A stretch of DNA of 46,094 bases from a virus: IMG/VR virus record IMGVR_UViG_3300047317_000079, positions 1 to 46,094 of that record; one strand, 5' to 3'. The translations under genes and the position numbers were made by a program. The number at the start of each line of letters is the position of its first letter. Position 1 is the first letter of the stretch. The notes under the pieces are model-generated. The model had not been told where the DNA came from, did not search any database, and saw nothing but the letters and a program-made list of their open reading frames with translations. Below are positions 30,576 through 38,854 of this stretch, in pieces.

Positions 30576-31021
30576 TGCAGGAATTGGACGCGTGCGTAGA
30601 AGCACCTTTACCAACTGGCGGCCGATATCCGAGGGTTAGAGTCGGCGGGCGCACTGTCCAGCTAAGTAGGGTCGTCTACTGCGAGCATAACGGCAAGGTC
30701 CTAGACGAAATTCGGGGCCTTGTTGTTCGCCACAAGTGCGATAACACCGCATGCATTAATCCAAACCACCTAGTAATAGGGACTCAAAAGGACAACGCGA
30801 ACGACCGCGAATCCCGACACCGAGGAAAGAGACCCAATAACACAGGCGAACTAAACGGACAGGCGAAGCTAACCCAAGCCGATGTTGAGTATATCCGGAT
30901 GATGTACCGGAGAGGTTCAGCAGTGTTTGGGCGGTTTGCTCTGGCTGAGAAGTACGGCGTATCTCTAGGCACCATTACCAAGATAACGAAAGGAACCGCG
31001 TGGAGGACACCTACTGGTTAG
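30575..31021 (+). CDS. HNH homing-type endonuclease with HTH, 148 aa
   Basis: The central HNH core RHKCDNTACINPNHL is followed by a C-terminal helix-turn-helix (FALAEKYGVSLGTITKITKG, residues about 121-140). This is the free-standing homing endonuclease layout. A second gene of the same type lies at 36,060-36,449 and shares CDN..CINP.HLV.GTQ..N. Both sit in the replication operon next to conserved genes (primase and DNA polymerase). Start overlaps the preceding stop (TAATG). Confidence 0.8.
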   Translation: MQELDACVEAPLPTGGRYPRVRVGGRTVQLSRVVYCEHNGKVLDEIRGLVVRHKCDNTACINPNHLVIGTQKDNANDRESRHRGKRPNNTGELNGQAKLTQADVEYIRMMYRRGSAVFGRFALAEKYGVSLGTITKITKGTAWRTPTG

Positions 31022-31800
31022 AGCAGGCGCAAGCTCTACGCGAAGGGGGATCAAAAAAGGTCCCTCATTCCTGCGGAGAGGGCGACTGTCTCCACATCAA
31101 CCACAAGCGGGACGGATGGAGCGCCTACTGTCACCGATGCGGATACAAGCGCTTTATTCCACGACCAGCAGAAAGCCCAGCAGCAAAGATAGCCCGTCTG
31201 GGTCGCATGCGGGACGCAGAGCGGGTGGTAAGAGACGACCCCAGTCTACCTATGCCGGCGAACAAGGAGCCTAGTACGTGGCCTCTGGACGCGCGGGTGT
31301 GGTTGTACAAAGCGGGTATCTCTAACGCAGAGATAGCGGCTCTGGGGTTCTACTGGAATCCGAAGTTGCAGCGCGTGGTTATGCCCGTGTACGACAGTGC
31401 TACGGGAGTGCCCGTGTATTGGCAGGCGCGGACGCTCGATAAGTCCAATCCGCGTAAGTACCTTAACCCCAGCGTAGACAAAGCACGGTTGATTGTGCGG
31501 TACGGGGACGGCCCTATGGCCGTTCTCACTGAGGACATGCTTAGCGCCTACAAGGTGAGCCGTGCGGGCGTAGCCGGGTGGTCAATCCTGGGGACCGATC
31601 TTAACTACCACACCGCAGCGGAGGTAATCCGAGCAGGTAAGCCCGTATGCGTGTGGTTAGACCCGGATAAGGCGGGGCAGACAGCCGCGTTAGAGATTAT
31701 CAGGAAGCTACGGGCGTACGGTGTGAAGGCTCGCAGCATCTTATCAACGAAAGACCCCAAGCTATTAAGCAGGGAGGAAATAACATGCCTTTTGTCCTGA
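31000..31800 (+). CDS. DNA primase (T7 gp4 primase half-like)
   Basis: The 266-aa product has an N-terminal zinc motif (HSCGEGDC and CHRCGY, residues about 23-49) and a TOPRIM region with VLTEDMLSAYKV and VWLDPDKAGQ. It makes RNA primers for the lagging strand. In T7, primase and helicase are one protein; here the helicase is a separate gene, with a 120-aa gene between. GTG start with AAGGA five bases upstream, inside the end of the HNH gene. Confidence 0.8.
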   Translation: MEDTYWLEQAQALREGGSKKVPHSCGEGDCLHINHKRDGWSAYCHRCGYKRFIPRPAESPAAKIARLGRMRDAERVVRDDPSLPMPANKEPSTWPLDARVWLYKAGISNAEIAALGFYWNPKLQRVVMPVYDSATGVPVYWQARTLDKSNPRKYLNPSVDKARLIVRYGDGPMAVLTEDMLSAYKVSRAGVAGWSILGTDLNYHTAAEVIRAGKPVCVWLDPDKAGQTAALEIIRKLRAYGVKARSILSTKDPKLLSREEITCLLS

Positions 31801-32147
31801 AGAAATTGAAATGGTTCCGCTTTTCGCAGAACAATAGCGGCGGTAGCTTCGTCGTTAATGAGAACGTGTGCGAGGAAGTCTTTATCCAAGCCACCAGCGC
31901 GAGGGAAGCTATCAGTAAAGCGGAGGAGTTCTGCGATAACTCAGACTCCTGTAGCTGCTGTGGAGACCGTTGGGGCCTCTGGGTGGACGATTCGGACGGC
32001 CACGATTTGCCCACCGTATACGGAAAGACGATATACGAGGAAGCGCCCAGCATGTTCCGGGAGGAAGCCCGCCTGCACTACTACGATGGACGGGTCGAAT
32101 CTTATAAGTTTGGCAGCGGTGCGCCTCTGCATGCGCTAGGAGGCTGA
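31785..32147 (+). CDS. Conserved phage-type protein with CSCCGDRW motif, 120 aa
   Basis: A cysteine-rich segment DSCSCCGDRWGLW (about residues 53-65) follows a FVVNENVCEEVFIQA strand and a helix. Similar short proteins with this cysteine motif are common in phage genomes but have no known function that I can state. The four cysteines may bind metal. It lies between primase and helicase, overlapping the primase end by 16 bases. Confidence 0.6.
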   Translation: MPFVLKKLKWFRFSQNNSGGSFVVNENVCEEVFIQATSAREAISKAEEFCDNSDSCSCCGDRWGLWVDDSDGHDLPTVYGKTIYEEAPSMFREEARLHYYDGRVESYKFGSGAPLHALGG

Positions 32148-33452
32148 TTGAGCATAGAGGTAACTCTACTCCAGCTTCTTAAGTATCGAGACAAGTACGA
32201 GAAAGTCTACAAGGCCGTCCCCAAGGTTGCATTAGAGGACCTTTCCCGCATCTTTATAGACGACTTCGGCGCGTTCTATAAAGAGTTCCCAGAAGTGAAT
32301 AGGATCGAGTTTGAGCCGTTCATGTTCTGGTTCAAATCGTTCCAACACCCCACAGTCAAACCGGAAAAATTAGCACTCTTTGAGGAGTTGCTTAAGCCCG
32401 CGTTGCTTAACGACTGTGAGCCCTCGCTTGAGGCTGGGCTAATGGGGCGACTGGTGGAAGCGGAGGCGGCTAGTCGATTCACGGACGTACTTACACGCTG
32501 GCAGCAGGGCGAGGAGCAAGACCTATACGTATCCCTGCGAGCGGAGTTTGACCGCTTCACTCAGCAGACGACACGCAAGGTGCTGATTCCCGAAGTCATG
32601 GACGATATTGATTCGATCCTTGAGGACGACAAGGGTAACAAGGGGTTGCGGTTCCGCCTTGATTGTCTTAACCAGACGTGTCGCCCGCTTCGCGGTGGCG
32701 ATGCAATTATCTGGGCTGGACGACCGGGCAAGGGTAAGACTACTGGCCTCCTCTCCGAAGTTACTTTTATGGCCCCTCAATTTGAGGAGTACTACGGAGA
32801 TAACCACGGGCGGTACGTGCTGTGGATGAACAACGAGGGACCTGGTAAGCGCATTGTCAGACGTGCATACCAGAGCGCTCTATTTGCCACGGACGCGGAC
32901 CTAATCCGTAAGTCCATAGACGGGACGCTAAAGGACGAGTACTCCCGCGCAGTAGGCGGCGCAAATCGGCTTCGCGTTATGAATATCCACAACTTCTGGA
33001 GTTATGAGGTTGAGGAGATTCTACGGCGCATCCCTCCGGGTCTCGTCGTCTTTGACATGGTAGACAACATCAAGTTTAAGGGCGACACCACCAGCGTAGA
33101 CCGTCGCACGGACCAGACGCTAGAGGCTATGTATCAGTGGGCGCGGGAGTTGGGCGTTAAGTATGACTGCCCGATTATCTCCACCTCCCAGATATCAGCC
33201 GAGGGTGGCACTAAGGAGTACTGCCAGTTCCCGTTAGACCACATGCTTAAGGACAGCAAGACGGGTAAGCAGGGTGCATGCGATGCAATCATTTTTACGG
33301 GCTACAGCCAAGACCCGGCATACGTTAATAGCCGCTTTATCAGCGTAGCAAAAAGCAAGCTCAACTTGCCAGGCCAGCCAGAGTCCCCGCACGCAGAAGT
33401 AATTTTCGACGGTGAGCGCGGACGCCTACTAATGCCTTCGGAGATTCGTTAG
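32148..33452 (+). CDS. Replicative DNA helicase (DnaB/gp4-like)
   Basis: The 434-aa protein has a RecA-type motor: Walker A GRPGKGKTT (191-199), Walker B LVVFDMVD with D303, and a STSQIS motif III (about 346). The N-terminal 150 residues are helical, without a zinc or TOPRIM motif, so priming is left to the separate primase. TTG start with AGGAGG just upstream, immediately after the preceding stop. Confidence 0.85.
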   Translation: MSIEVTLLQLLKYRDKYEKVYKAVPKVALEDLSRIFIDDFGAFYKEFPEVNRIEFEPFMFWFKSFQHPTVKPEKLALFEELLKPALLNDCEPSLEAGLMGRLVEAEAASRFTDVLTRWQQGEEQDLYVSLRAEFDRFTQQTTRKVLIPEVMDDIDSILEDDKGNKGLRFRLDCLNQTCRPLRGGDAIIWAGRPGKGKTTGLLSEVTFMAPQFEEYYGDNHGRYVLWMNNEGPGKRIVRRAYQSALFATDADLIRKSIDGTLKDEYSRAVGGANRLRVMNIHNFWSYEVEEILRRIPPGLVVFDMVDNIKFKGDTTSVDRRTDQTLEAMYQWARELGVKYDCPIISTSQISAEGGTKEYCQFPLDHMLKDSKTGKQGACDAIIFTGYSQDPAYVNSRFISVAKSKLNLPGQPESPHAEVIFDGERGRLLMPSEIR

Positions 33453-33754
33453 TGCCTTACGGGATTATCAAGACTCAAAAGAAAGACGCAGACGGCGTAC
33501 GCGGTGGGCCTACGCATTGGCTCATGCGCGGGACGTTGGTCCGTGTCGTGAATAGTGGAGAAGGCTGGGCGGAAGTGGACACGCTTTATCCAGTGTTCGG
33601 TTATCCGATCCCTGGACAGCCCGCTACATACAAGGTCCGCACGCAGTACGTACACCCGTCCGACTACCTGGAAATTCCTTCAAGATTCGGCCCGATGCTG
33701 GAAGCCTGGGCGGAGTACTTCCGGCGCGTCCGTGAGTACCTGTGCCTTGCATAG
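33452..33754 (+). CDS. Hypothetical protein, 100 aa
   Basis: GTG start shares a base with the helicase stop. The product is beta-rich with a YVHPSDYLEI segment and an aromatic, charged C-terminal helix. No family recognised. Coupled expression with the helicase suggests a minor role in replication; this rests on position only. Confidence 0.55.
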   Translation: MPYGIIKTQKKDADGVRGGPTHWLMRGTLVRVVNSGEGWAEVDTLYPVFGYPIPGQPATYKVRTQYVHPSDYLEIPSRFGPMLEAWAEYFRRVREYLCLA

Positions 33755-33876
33755 TGCCAGCTTTCTGGGATGCGGTGCAGCTAGGGCTAATGGCTCTAGA
33801 ACTGCCGTTCATGGTCGGCGGTACGGGCTTCCTAATCTGGGAAATGCTAAACAAACTGAGGGACAAGGATGAATAA
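33754..33876 (+). CDS. Small membrane protein, 40 aa
   Basis: A GTG at 33,754 shares a base with the preceding TAG and opens 40 codons with a hydrophobic segment (LMALELPFMVGGTGFLIW) and a charged tail KLRDKDE. Its stop lies seven bases inside the next gene. Full start/stop coupling on both sides argues that it is translated, although it is short. Confidence 0.5.
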   Translation: MPAFWDAVQLGLMALELPFMVGGTGFLIWEMLNKLRDKDE

Positions 33877-34258
33877 AAAACTAGTCGTTATCGGGGCTGC
33901 AATCGGTGTAACGCTGGCGTTGCTCGTCGCGGCGTGTTCGGGTCCTGTGCAAACGGCTCCTGTGGCTTACGTACAGCCTCCACAGCCGCCCGTTATGAAC
34001 GCCGTACCCCAAGCCCCGGTAACGGTCGTACAGACCGCTCCTGCGTCTCACGATGGATTCTTTACTGGGATGCTCATGGGCCACCTCATGAGTGGCGGAG
34101 GCGGTGGTGGAGTCACGCGCAATACGACCGTGATTAACAAGAGCTACACCAACGTTACCCGCCCGCCGTACGTCGCACCCCGCACTACCTACAGCCGTCC
34201 GAGTTACAGCTATTCGCGTAGCTCGTCGTTTGGTTCGTTCCGTGGAGGCCGCCGCTAA
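33869..34258 (+). CDS. Predicted lipoprotein, Pro/Ser/Gly-rich, 129 aa
   Basis: A signal peptide of about 22 residues ends VAAC, followed by a Pro/Gln/Val-rich stretch, a glycine run (about residues 75-81) and a C-terminus of Ser, Arg and Tyr repeats (SRPSYSYSRSSSFGSF). The mature protein looks disordered. AAGGA precedes the ATG. An exported protein within a replication operon is unexpected. Function unknown. Confidence 0.6.
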   Translation: MNKKLVVIGAAIGVTLALLVAACSGPVQTAPVAYVQPPQPPVMNAVPQAPVTVVQTAPASHDGFFTGMLMGHLMSGGGGGGVTRNTTVINKSYTNVTRPPYVAPRTTYSRPSYSYSRSSSFGSFRGGRR

Positions 34259-34359
34259 TGTCTGCGGCTAAGACAGTGGCTGAGTGGGCGTTTAACCGTT
34301 TCCCAAACCAGCCAGTACGCTGCGCCCAACTCCTCCGTATCCTGGGTGTGGGCCGATGA
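34258..34359 (+). CDS. Small protein, 33 aa
   Basis: TAATG at 34,256-34,260 couples it to the lipoprotein, and its TGA overlaps the ligase ATG (ATGA). The product MSAAKTVAEWAFNRFPNQPV continues to a basic C-terminus. It may serve mainly to couple ligase translation. Family not recognised. Confidence 0.45.
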   Translation: MSAAKTVAEWAFNRFPNQPVRCAQLLRILGVGR

Positions 34360-35297
34360 TTCCGGCAGGCTTTAAACCCAATCTTGCCGCGACGCTCACC
34401 AAGCCGGAGCTTATCAAGTTTCCTGTGTGGGCCTCGCCAAAGATTGACGGTATCCGCTGCGTAGTGTTTGGCGGTGTCGCGTATAGCAGAAGCCTAAAGC
34501 CTATTCCTAACCCGTTTGTGCAAGAGTGGGCGCGCAGCAACGGGGAGGTACTGGAGGGTGTTGACGGGGAGCTTATCGTAGGCTCACAAACCGACCCCAA
34601 CGCAATGCAAAACAGTATGGCCGTCATGTCTAAGAAGGACGAGCCTGATTTTACGTTTCATGCATTCGATTTGATTGACGCGGACTCGGAGGGCATTCCG
34701 TTTGAGCAGCGCTCCGGGCGTTTGGAGGAGTGGGTAGGTCCGACTACCGGAGTGTTTCCCGTTGAGCGAACGAAGTTGGTTCCCCAGCACCTTGTCACCA
34801 ACGCAGAGGAGCTAGCGACGCTGGAGGCGCAATTCCTGGAGCAAGGATACGAGGGCTTAATGATTCGCAGCCCGCAAGGCATGTACAAGTACGGGCGCTC
34901 CACGGAACGCGAGGGCGGGCTAGTTAAGGTCAAGCGCTTTGTAGACGCTGAGGCGCGGGTAATTGATTGCGTTGAGGAGATGCACAACGCCAACGAGGCA
35001 AAACGGGACGCCCTGGGTAACACCGAACGATCCACGGCTAAGGATGGCTTGGTAGGCAAGGGTACGCTAGGCGCGTTAGTAGTCGAGCGAAACGGCGTTA
35101 CTTTCAACATCGGTACGGGCTTCACAGCCGCGCAGCGTGCCGAGCTTTGGCAAACCTATAAGGACGATTTGGATTCTCCCCGCGATCATTGGGAGTTGCT
35201 AGGCCGTCTCGTCACCTTCAAACACTTCGACCACGGCACGGTAGACGCGCCTCGTCATCCGGTCTTTAAATCGTTTCGCCACATTGAGGATACCTAA
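34356..35297 (+). CDS. ATP-dependent DNA ligase
   Basis: The 313-aa protein has the nucleotidyltransferase motifs: motif I SPKIDGIR with the lysine K29, motif III-like VDGELIVG, motif IV-like EGLMIRSP and motif V GLVKVKRF, then an OB-fold-like C-terminal part. It seals nicks in replicating phage DNA, like T7 gp1.3. Start overlaps the small upstream gene. Confidence 0.9.
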   Translation: MIPAGFKPNLAATLTKPELIKFPVWASPKIDGIRCVVFGGVAYSRSLKPIPNPFVQEWARSNGEVLEGVDGELIVGSQTDPNAMQNSMAVMSKKDEPDFTFHAFDLIDADSEGIPFEQRSGRLEEWVGPTTGVFPVERTKLVPQHLVTNAEELATLEAQFLEQGYEGLMIRSPQGMYKYGRSTEREGGLVKVKRFVDAEARVIDCVEEMHNANEAKRDALGNTERSTAKDGLVGKGTLGALVVERNGVTFNIGTGFTAAQRAELWQTYKDDLDSPRDHWELLGRLVTFKHFDHGTVDAPRHPVFKSFRHIEDT

Positions 35298-35521
35298 TGG
35301 ACACGTCACAGAAAATCGCACAGATTGAAAGCCAGATTAACTCTCTCCGTACTCAAATTTTAGGCACGTCTAACGCGGCAACCGCACGGGCTACGGAGAC
35401 GTATGAGCGCGGGGTACGCGAGCGGGTCTTTATGCATTTGGCCTCTATCCCGGACGCCTACTACACGCTGGCCGATATGGAGAAGGCCGTCCGCTATATC
35501 GTAGACGGTAAGGTTAGTTGA
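35297..35521 (+). CDS. Hypothetical protein, 74 aa
   Basis: The N-terminal third is a predicted short coiled coil (KIAQIESQINSLRTQI) and the C-terminal half a mixed helix with an AYYTLADMEKAVRYIV segment. Starts at the base where the ligase stop ends (TAATG). No family recognised. It is coupled to the HD hydrolase downstream by TTGA. Confidence 0.55.
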   Translation: MDTSQKIAQIESQINSLRTQILGTSNAATARATETYERGVRERVFMHLASIPDAYYTLADMEKAVRYIVDGKVS

Positions 35522-36063
35522 TCCCTCCGCAAATCCTAACCGCCACAGGCCGCTATTTCGATTTTAGCGCACCGACAGCGGACATGATTGATATTGAGGA
35601 CATAGCCCGCGCATTGTCCCGTATCTGTCGATTCACAGGCCACACCTCAGCAGCATATAGCGTGGCTCAGCACAGTGTGTACGTGTCGCACGTTGCGCCG
35701 GAAAAGTACGCCTTGCAAGGTCTGCTGCACGACGCGGCGGAAGCGTATCTGGGTGACGTGTCGAGCCCGCTTAAGCAACTTCTCCCGGACTACAAGGTTA
35801 TCGAGCAGCGCGTGGAGCAGGCTATTTGCGCACGCTTCGGTCTGCCGTTTCCGTTGCATCCGACCATCAAGAAAGCAGACCTCCGTATGTTGGTGACGGA
35901 GCGACGGGAGTTCATGCCCGCACCCTTGCCGCACCTTGTGGAGACAGATGCTATTGCGTGGTCGTCGTTTGACGGCGTTAAGGCGTTGCCGTGGAATTTG
36001 CAGGCGTGGGATTCAGACGCGGCCTACACGTCGTTCATGCTGCGATTTAAAGAGTTGAGTTGA
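35518..36063 (+). CDS. HD-domain nucleotide phosphohydrolase (YfbR/DatZ-like), 181 aa
   Basis: The HD metal site is visible: a histidine in CRFTGHTSAAYSVAQHS, the HD pair in LLHDAAEAYLGD, and a later aspartate. The family dephosphorylates deoxynucleotides. A related phage enzyme, DatZ, removes dATP in diaminopurine phages, but no PurZ homologue is present here, so a general role in dNTP pool control is more likely. TTG start overlaps the preceding stop. A MazG-like and a DUF5664-like gene downstream may act with it. Confidence 0.8.
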   Translation: MIPPQILTATGRYFDFSAPTADMIDIEDIARALSRICRFTGHTSAAYSVAQHSVYVSHVAPEKYALQGLLHDAAEAYLGDVSSPLKQLLPDYKVIEQRVEQAICARFGLPFPLHPTIKKADLRMLVTERREFMPAPLPHLVETDAIAWSSFDGVKALPWNLQAWDSDAAYTSFMLRFKELS

Positions 36064-36449
36064 CAGAGCCGTGTATCGACCACGGTTACGCAGGGAACCG
36101 GCGGGGCTATTCGTCCTGCTGGTTTCAAGGCCGCTACGTTAGTCGCCACGTTCGCGCACTAATCATAAAGACAGGTGAGCAGCCGAATGGGCGTGTTGCA
36201 CGGCATACCTGCGATAACTCACGTTGTATCAATCCGCAGCACCTCGTCTGGGGAACGCAAGCGGAGAACGTAAGAGACACAGCCGGCAAGCCTGGTAGCA
36301 AGGTGTCCACTCGCGTGCTTACCGATCAAGAAGTAACTCAAATCCGCTCCGAATTCACAGGCGAGTACGGCCAGCAGGCCGCGCTTGCGCTCGCGTACGG
36401 AGTTCCGAGAAACGTAATACACCAGATAGTGAGGAACAAACGTAGATGA
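36060..36449 (+). CDS. HNH homing-type endonuclease with HTH, 129 aa
   Basis: It has an HNH core HTCDNSRCINPQHLVWG and a C-terminal helix-turn-helix-like segment (AALALAYGVPRNVIHQIV). It is clearly related to the gene at 30,575. It lies directly before DNA polymerase, a usual target region for homing endonucleases. TTG start overlaps the HD gene stop; its own end overlaps the polymerase ATG. Confidence 0.8.
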   Translation: MTEPCIDHGYAGNRRGYSSCWFQGRYVSRHVRALIIKTGEQPNGRVARHTCDNSRCINPQHLVWGTQAENVRDTAGKPGSKVSTRVLTDQEVTQIRSEFTGEYGQQAALALAYGVPRNVIHQIVRNKRR

Positions 36450-38842
36450 CGTATTGCGTCTGGGACGTGGAAACAACGATTAAAGCCTACATGAAACGTA
36501 AGGCGTCTCCATTCCTCCCTGAGAATTTTGTAGTTTGCTCCGGCTGGAAGCGTAAAGACGGTGGCGTAATCGGTGAGTATTTTGGTCGCGGTACGCGTCC
36601 CTTCGATTGGTTCACGAAGCTCCTTAAAGATACGTCGCTTCTCGTCGGACAGAACATTAAATTTGACTTGCTGTATGCGTTACGCGAGCCCCAGAACCTT
36701 GAGGCTTGGATGGAGTTCGTAGCGCGTGGCGGGAATGTGTGGGACTGTCAGTTAGCAGAATACCTGCTGCGAGGCATGGAGCCAAACGCTCACATGCTCT
36801 CCATGGATGACATGGTGCCCGCCTACGGCGGTAACGTCAAAATTGACGAGGTTAAAGCGCTCTGGGAAGCGGGCGTAGACACTCCCGACATTGATAAAGA
36901 CCTACTCATGCGCTACCTGTGTGGCGACGAGAGCGGGCTAGGCGATATAGGGAACACGGAAAAGATTTTCCTGGGGCAGCTTGCCAAGGCGCGCAAGACA
37001 GGCCAGGTTAAATCAATCCTGCTCAACATGGGCAGTCTGCTGTGTACCGTTGAAATGGAACGCAACGGTATGTACGTAGACAAGGAGCTAGGGCTTAAGC
37101 TGGCCTCCGAACTTAAGGAGAAGCTGGAGCAGATTACTACCGAGCTTCGCGCCTATCTCCCGGACGATTTGCCGTTCGACTTCAACTGGTCGAATCGTTA
37201 CCACCTCTCCCCGCTAATCTTTGGCGGAAAGGTCAAGTACGAGAAGCGTACGCCGATCCTGGACGAACACGGGAAGCAGGCGTACACGAAGAAAGACGAA
37301 AAGCACCTGTACTTGAAGGGCAAGCCTACCACCGTTGACGGTAAGGCCACCTTCGAGACTATGGCCGTTGACGACTGGCTAAGGCTGGACCATCAACCGG
37401 AGCCCGTGCGTTATCTCAGCGGAAAGAACGCGGGCGAGTACAAGACGGTAACGAAGAAGGTAGACGACCTCAGTAAGCCCAAGTCTGCAATGCGGGATTA
37501 CTTCTACGAGTTCCCCGGATACACAGAGCCTAATGAGGAATGGGCCAGTAGTACCGAGGGCCTGTATTCGGTTGCCGAAGAAGTTATTACGCTGCTGGGC
37601 GTGCGCAACATTCCTTTCCTCAAGACGCTGGCTAGCGTTGCGAAGCTGTCTAAAGACCTTGGGACGTACTACATATCCCTTGACGAAAAGACGGGCGAGT
37701 ACAAAGGCATGCTTACGTTGGTGGGTATCGACAGCATTATCCACCACAGCATTAACCACACGTCCACTGTTACGGCGCGCTTCTCCTCGTCTAACCCGAA
37801 CTTACAGAACGTTCCTAAAGGCCAGATTGACGAGCTTACGGGAGAGCTTCTGTCTGGTAGCCAGGTTAAGACCGTGTTTATCTCCCGCTTCGGCGGTGAC
37901 GGCCAGATTGTGCAGTCCGACTTTACCGCGCTGGAAGTCTATGTACAGGCCATTCTAACGAACTGCAAACAGCTTATCGAGGACTTGAAAGCGGGCCTTG
38001 ATATGCACTGCGTACGTGTGTCCCAGAAGGAAGGGATTACCTACGAGGAAGCGTACCGGCTGTGCGTGGTTGAGAAGGTGCAAGGCTGGCCCAAGAAGCG
38101 GACGGAGGCTAAGGTGTTCTCATTCCAGCGGGCGTACGGTGCTGGAGCGCAGAAAATCGCAGACTCTACCGGCATGAACATTGAGGACGTTAAAGCCTTG
38201 ATTCGTGCTGAGGAGGAGCGCTATCCAGAACTGGCCGCGTACAACAAGGCGAAAGAGGAGCGCATTAAGAAGTCCCGCCGCCCTACGCAGAATATCCAGC
38301 CGCACCCGGACGTTAAGGGCCTTATGTGCCAGCTTGGCAAGGGCTTTAGCGTTACGCCGGATAACAAGGTGTACAGCTACCGGGAGTCTCCGGCCCCTGG
38401 CTGGTTGATTCGACAAGGCGGGATGCCGCAATCGTTCAGTCCCACGGAAATTGCCAACTACGAGGTACAGGGGACGGGCGGTGAGTGGGCTAAGGCCGCT
38501 ATGTGGCTCGCTATCCGCGCTTTCTATGCCCGTAAGAACTTTGGCGGGCTTGCTCTGCTGGTTAATCAGGTTCACGACGCCTTGTATAAGGACGCTCATA
38601 AATCTGTGTTGGTCGAATCGTCCGCGCTGCTGCATGCCTGCATGCTGGGTGCGTCCGAGTTCATGGAATGGTACTTCGGCTGGACTGTCCCCGTCCCCGT
38701 GCCAAGCGTTACGGTACACGGCAATAACATGATGGAGGAAAGCGGGTTCCCTGACGAGTTCAACACACTGTACGAAAAGTTCCGCATTGAGTTGCGACAG
38801 CAGTACATGGGCGGTTACACGCCTTCTTTTTCTATTCACTAA
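36446..38842 (+). CDS. DNA polymerase, family A
   Basis: The 798-aa protein has an N-terminal 3'-5' exonuclease (WDVET at residue 6 onward; GQNIKFD near 71) and a C-terminal polymerase: motif A SDFTALEV with D492, motif B RTEAKVFSFQRAYGAGA (about 552-568) and motif C QVHDALYKD with H710 and D711. It should be the replicative enzyme, as T7 gp5 is. Motif C has HDA where many family members have HDE. Preceded by an HNH gene, followed by SSB. Confidence 0.9.
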   Translation: MTYCVWDVETTIKAYMKRKASPFLPENFVVCSGWKRKDGGVIGEYFGRGTRPFDWFTKLLKDTSLLVGQNIKFDLLYALREPQNLEAWMEFVARGGNVWDCQLAEYLLRGMEPNAHMLSMDDMVPAYGGNVKIDEVKALWEAGVDTPDIDKDLLMRYLCGDESGLGDIGNTEKIFLGQLAKARKTGQVKSILLNMGSLLCTVEMERNGMYVDKELGLKLASELKEKLEQITTELRAYLPDDLPFDFNWSNRYHLSPLIFGGKVKYEKRTPILDEHGKQAYTKKDEKHLYLKGKPTTVDGKATFETMAVDDWLRLDHQPEPVRYLSGKNAGEYKTVTKKVDDLSKPKSAMRDYFYEFPGYTEPNEEWASSTEGLYSVAEEVITLLGVRNIPFLKTLASVAKLSKDLGTYYISLDEKTGEYKGMLTLVGIDSIIHHSINHTSTVTARFSSSNPNLQNVPKGQIDELTGELLSGSQVKTVFISRFGGDGQIVQSDFTALEVYVQAILTNCKQLIEDLKAGLDMHCVRVSQKEGITYEEAYRLCVVEKVQGWPKKRTEAKVFSFQRAYGAGAQKIADSTGMNIEDVKALIRAEEERYPELAAYNKAKEERIKKSRRPTQNIQPHPDVKGLMCQLGKGFSVTPDNKVYSYRESPAPGWLIRQGGMPQSFSPTEIANYEVQGTGGEWAKAAMWLAIRAFYARKNFGGLALLVNQVHDALYKDAHKSVLVESSALLHACMLGASEFMEWYFGWTVPVPVPSVTVHGNNMMEESGFPDEFNTLYEKFRIELRQQYMGGYTPSFSIH

Positions 38843-38854
38843 TAAGGACTACGA

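Noticed and set aside
35518-36063. Complete diaminopurine (Z-genome) system
   Set aside because: HD, MazG-like and family A polymerase genes are present, but no PurZ (adenylosuccinate synthetase-like) gene is visible. Kept only as a nucleotide-pool question.
38120-38839. 239-codon open frame opposite DNA polymerase
   Set aside because: Covers the conserved polymerase motifs B and C on the other strand; shadow.
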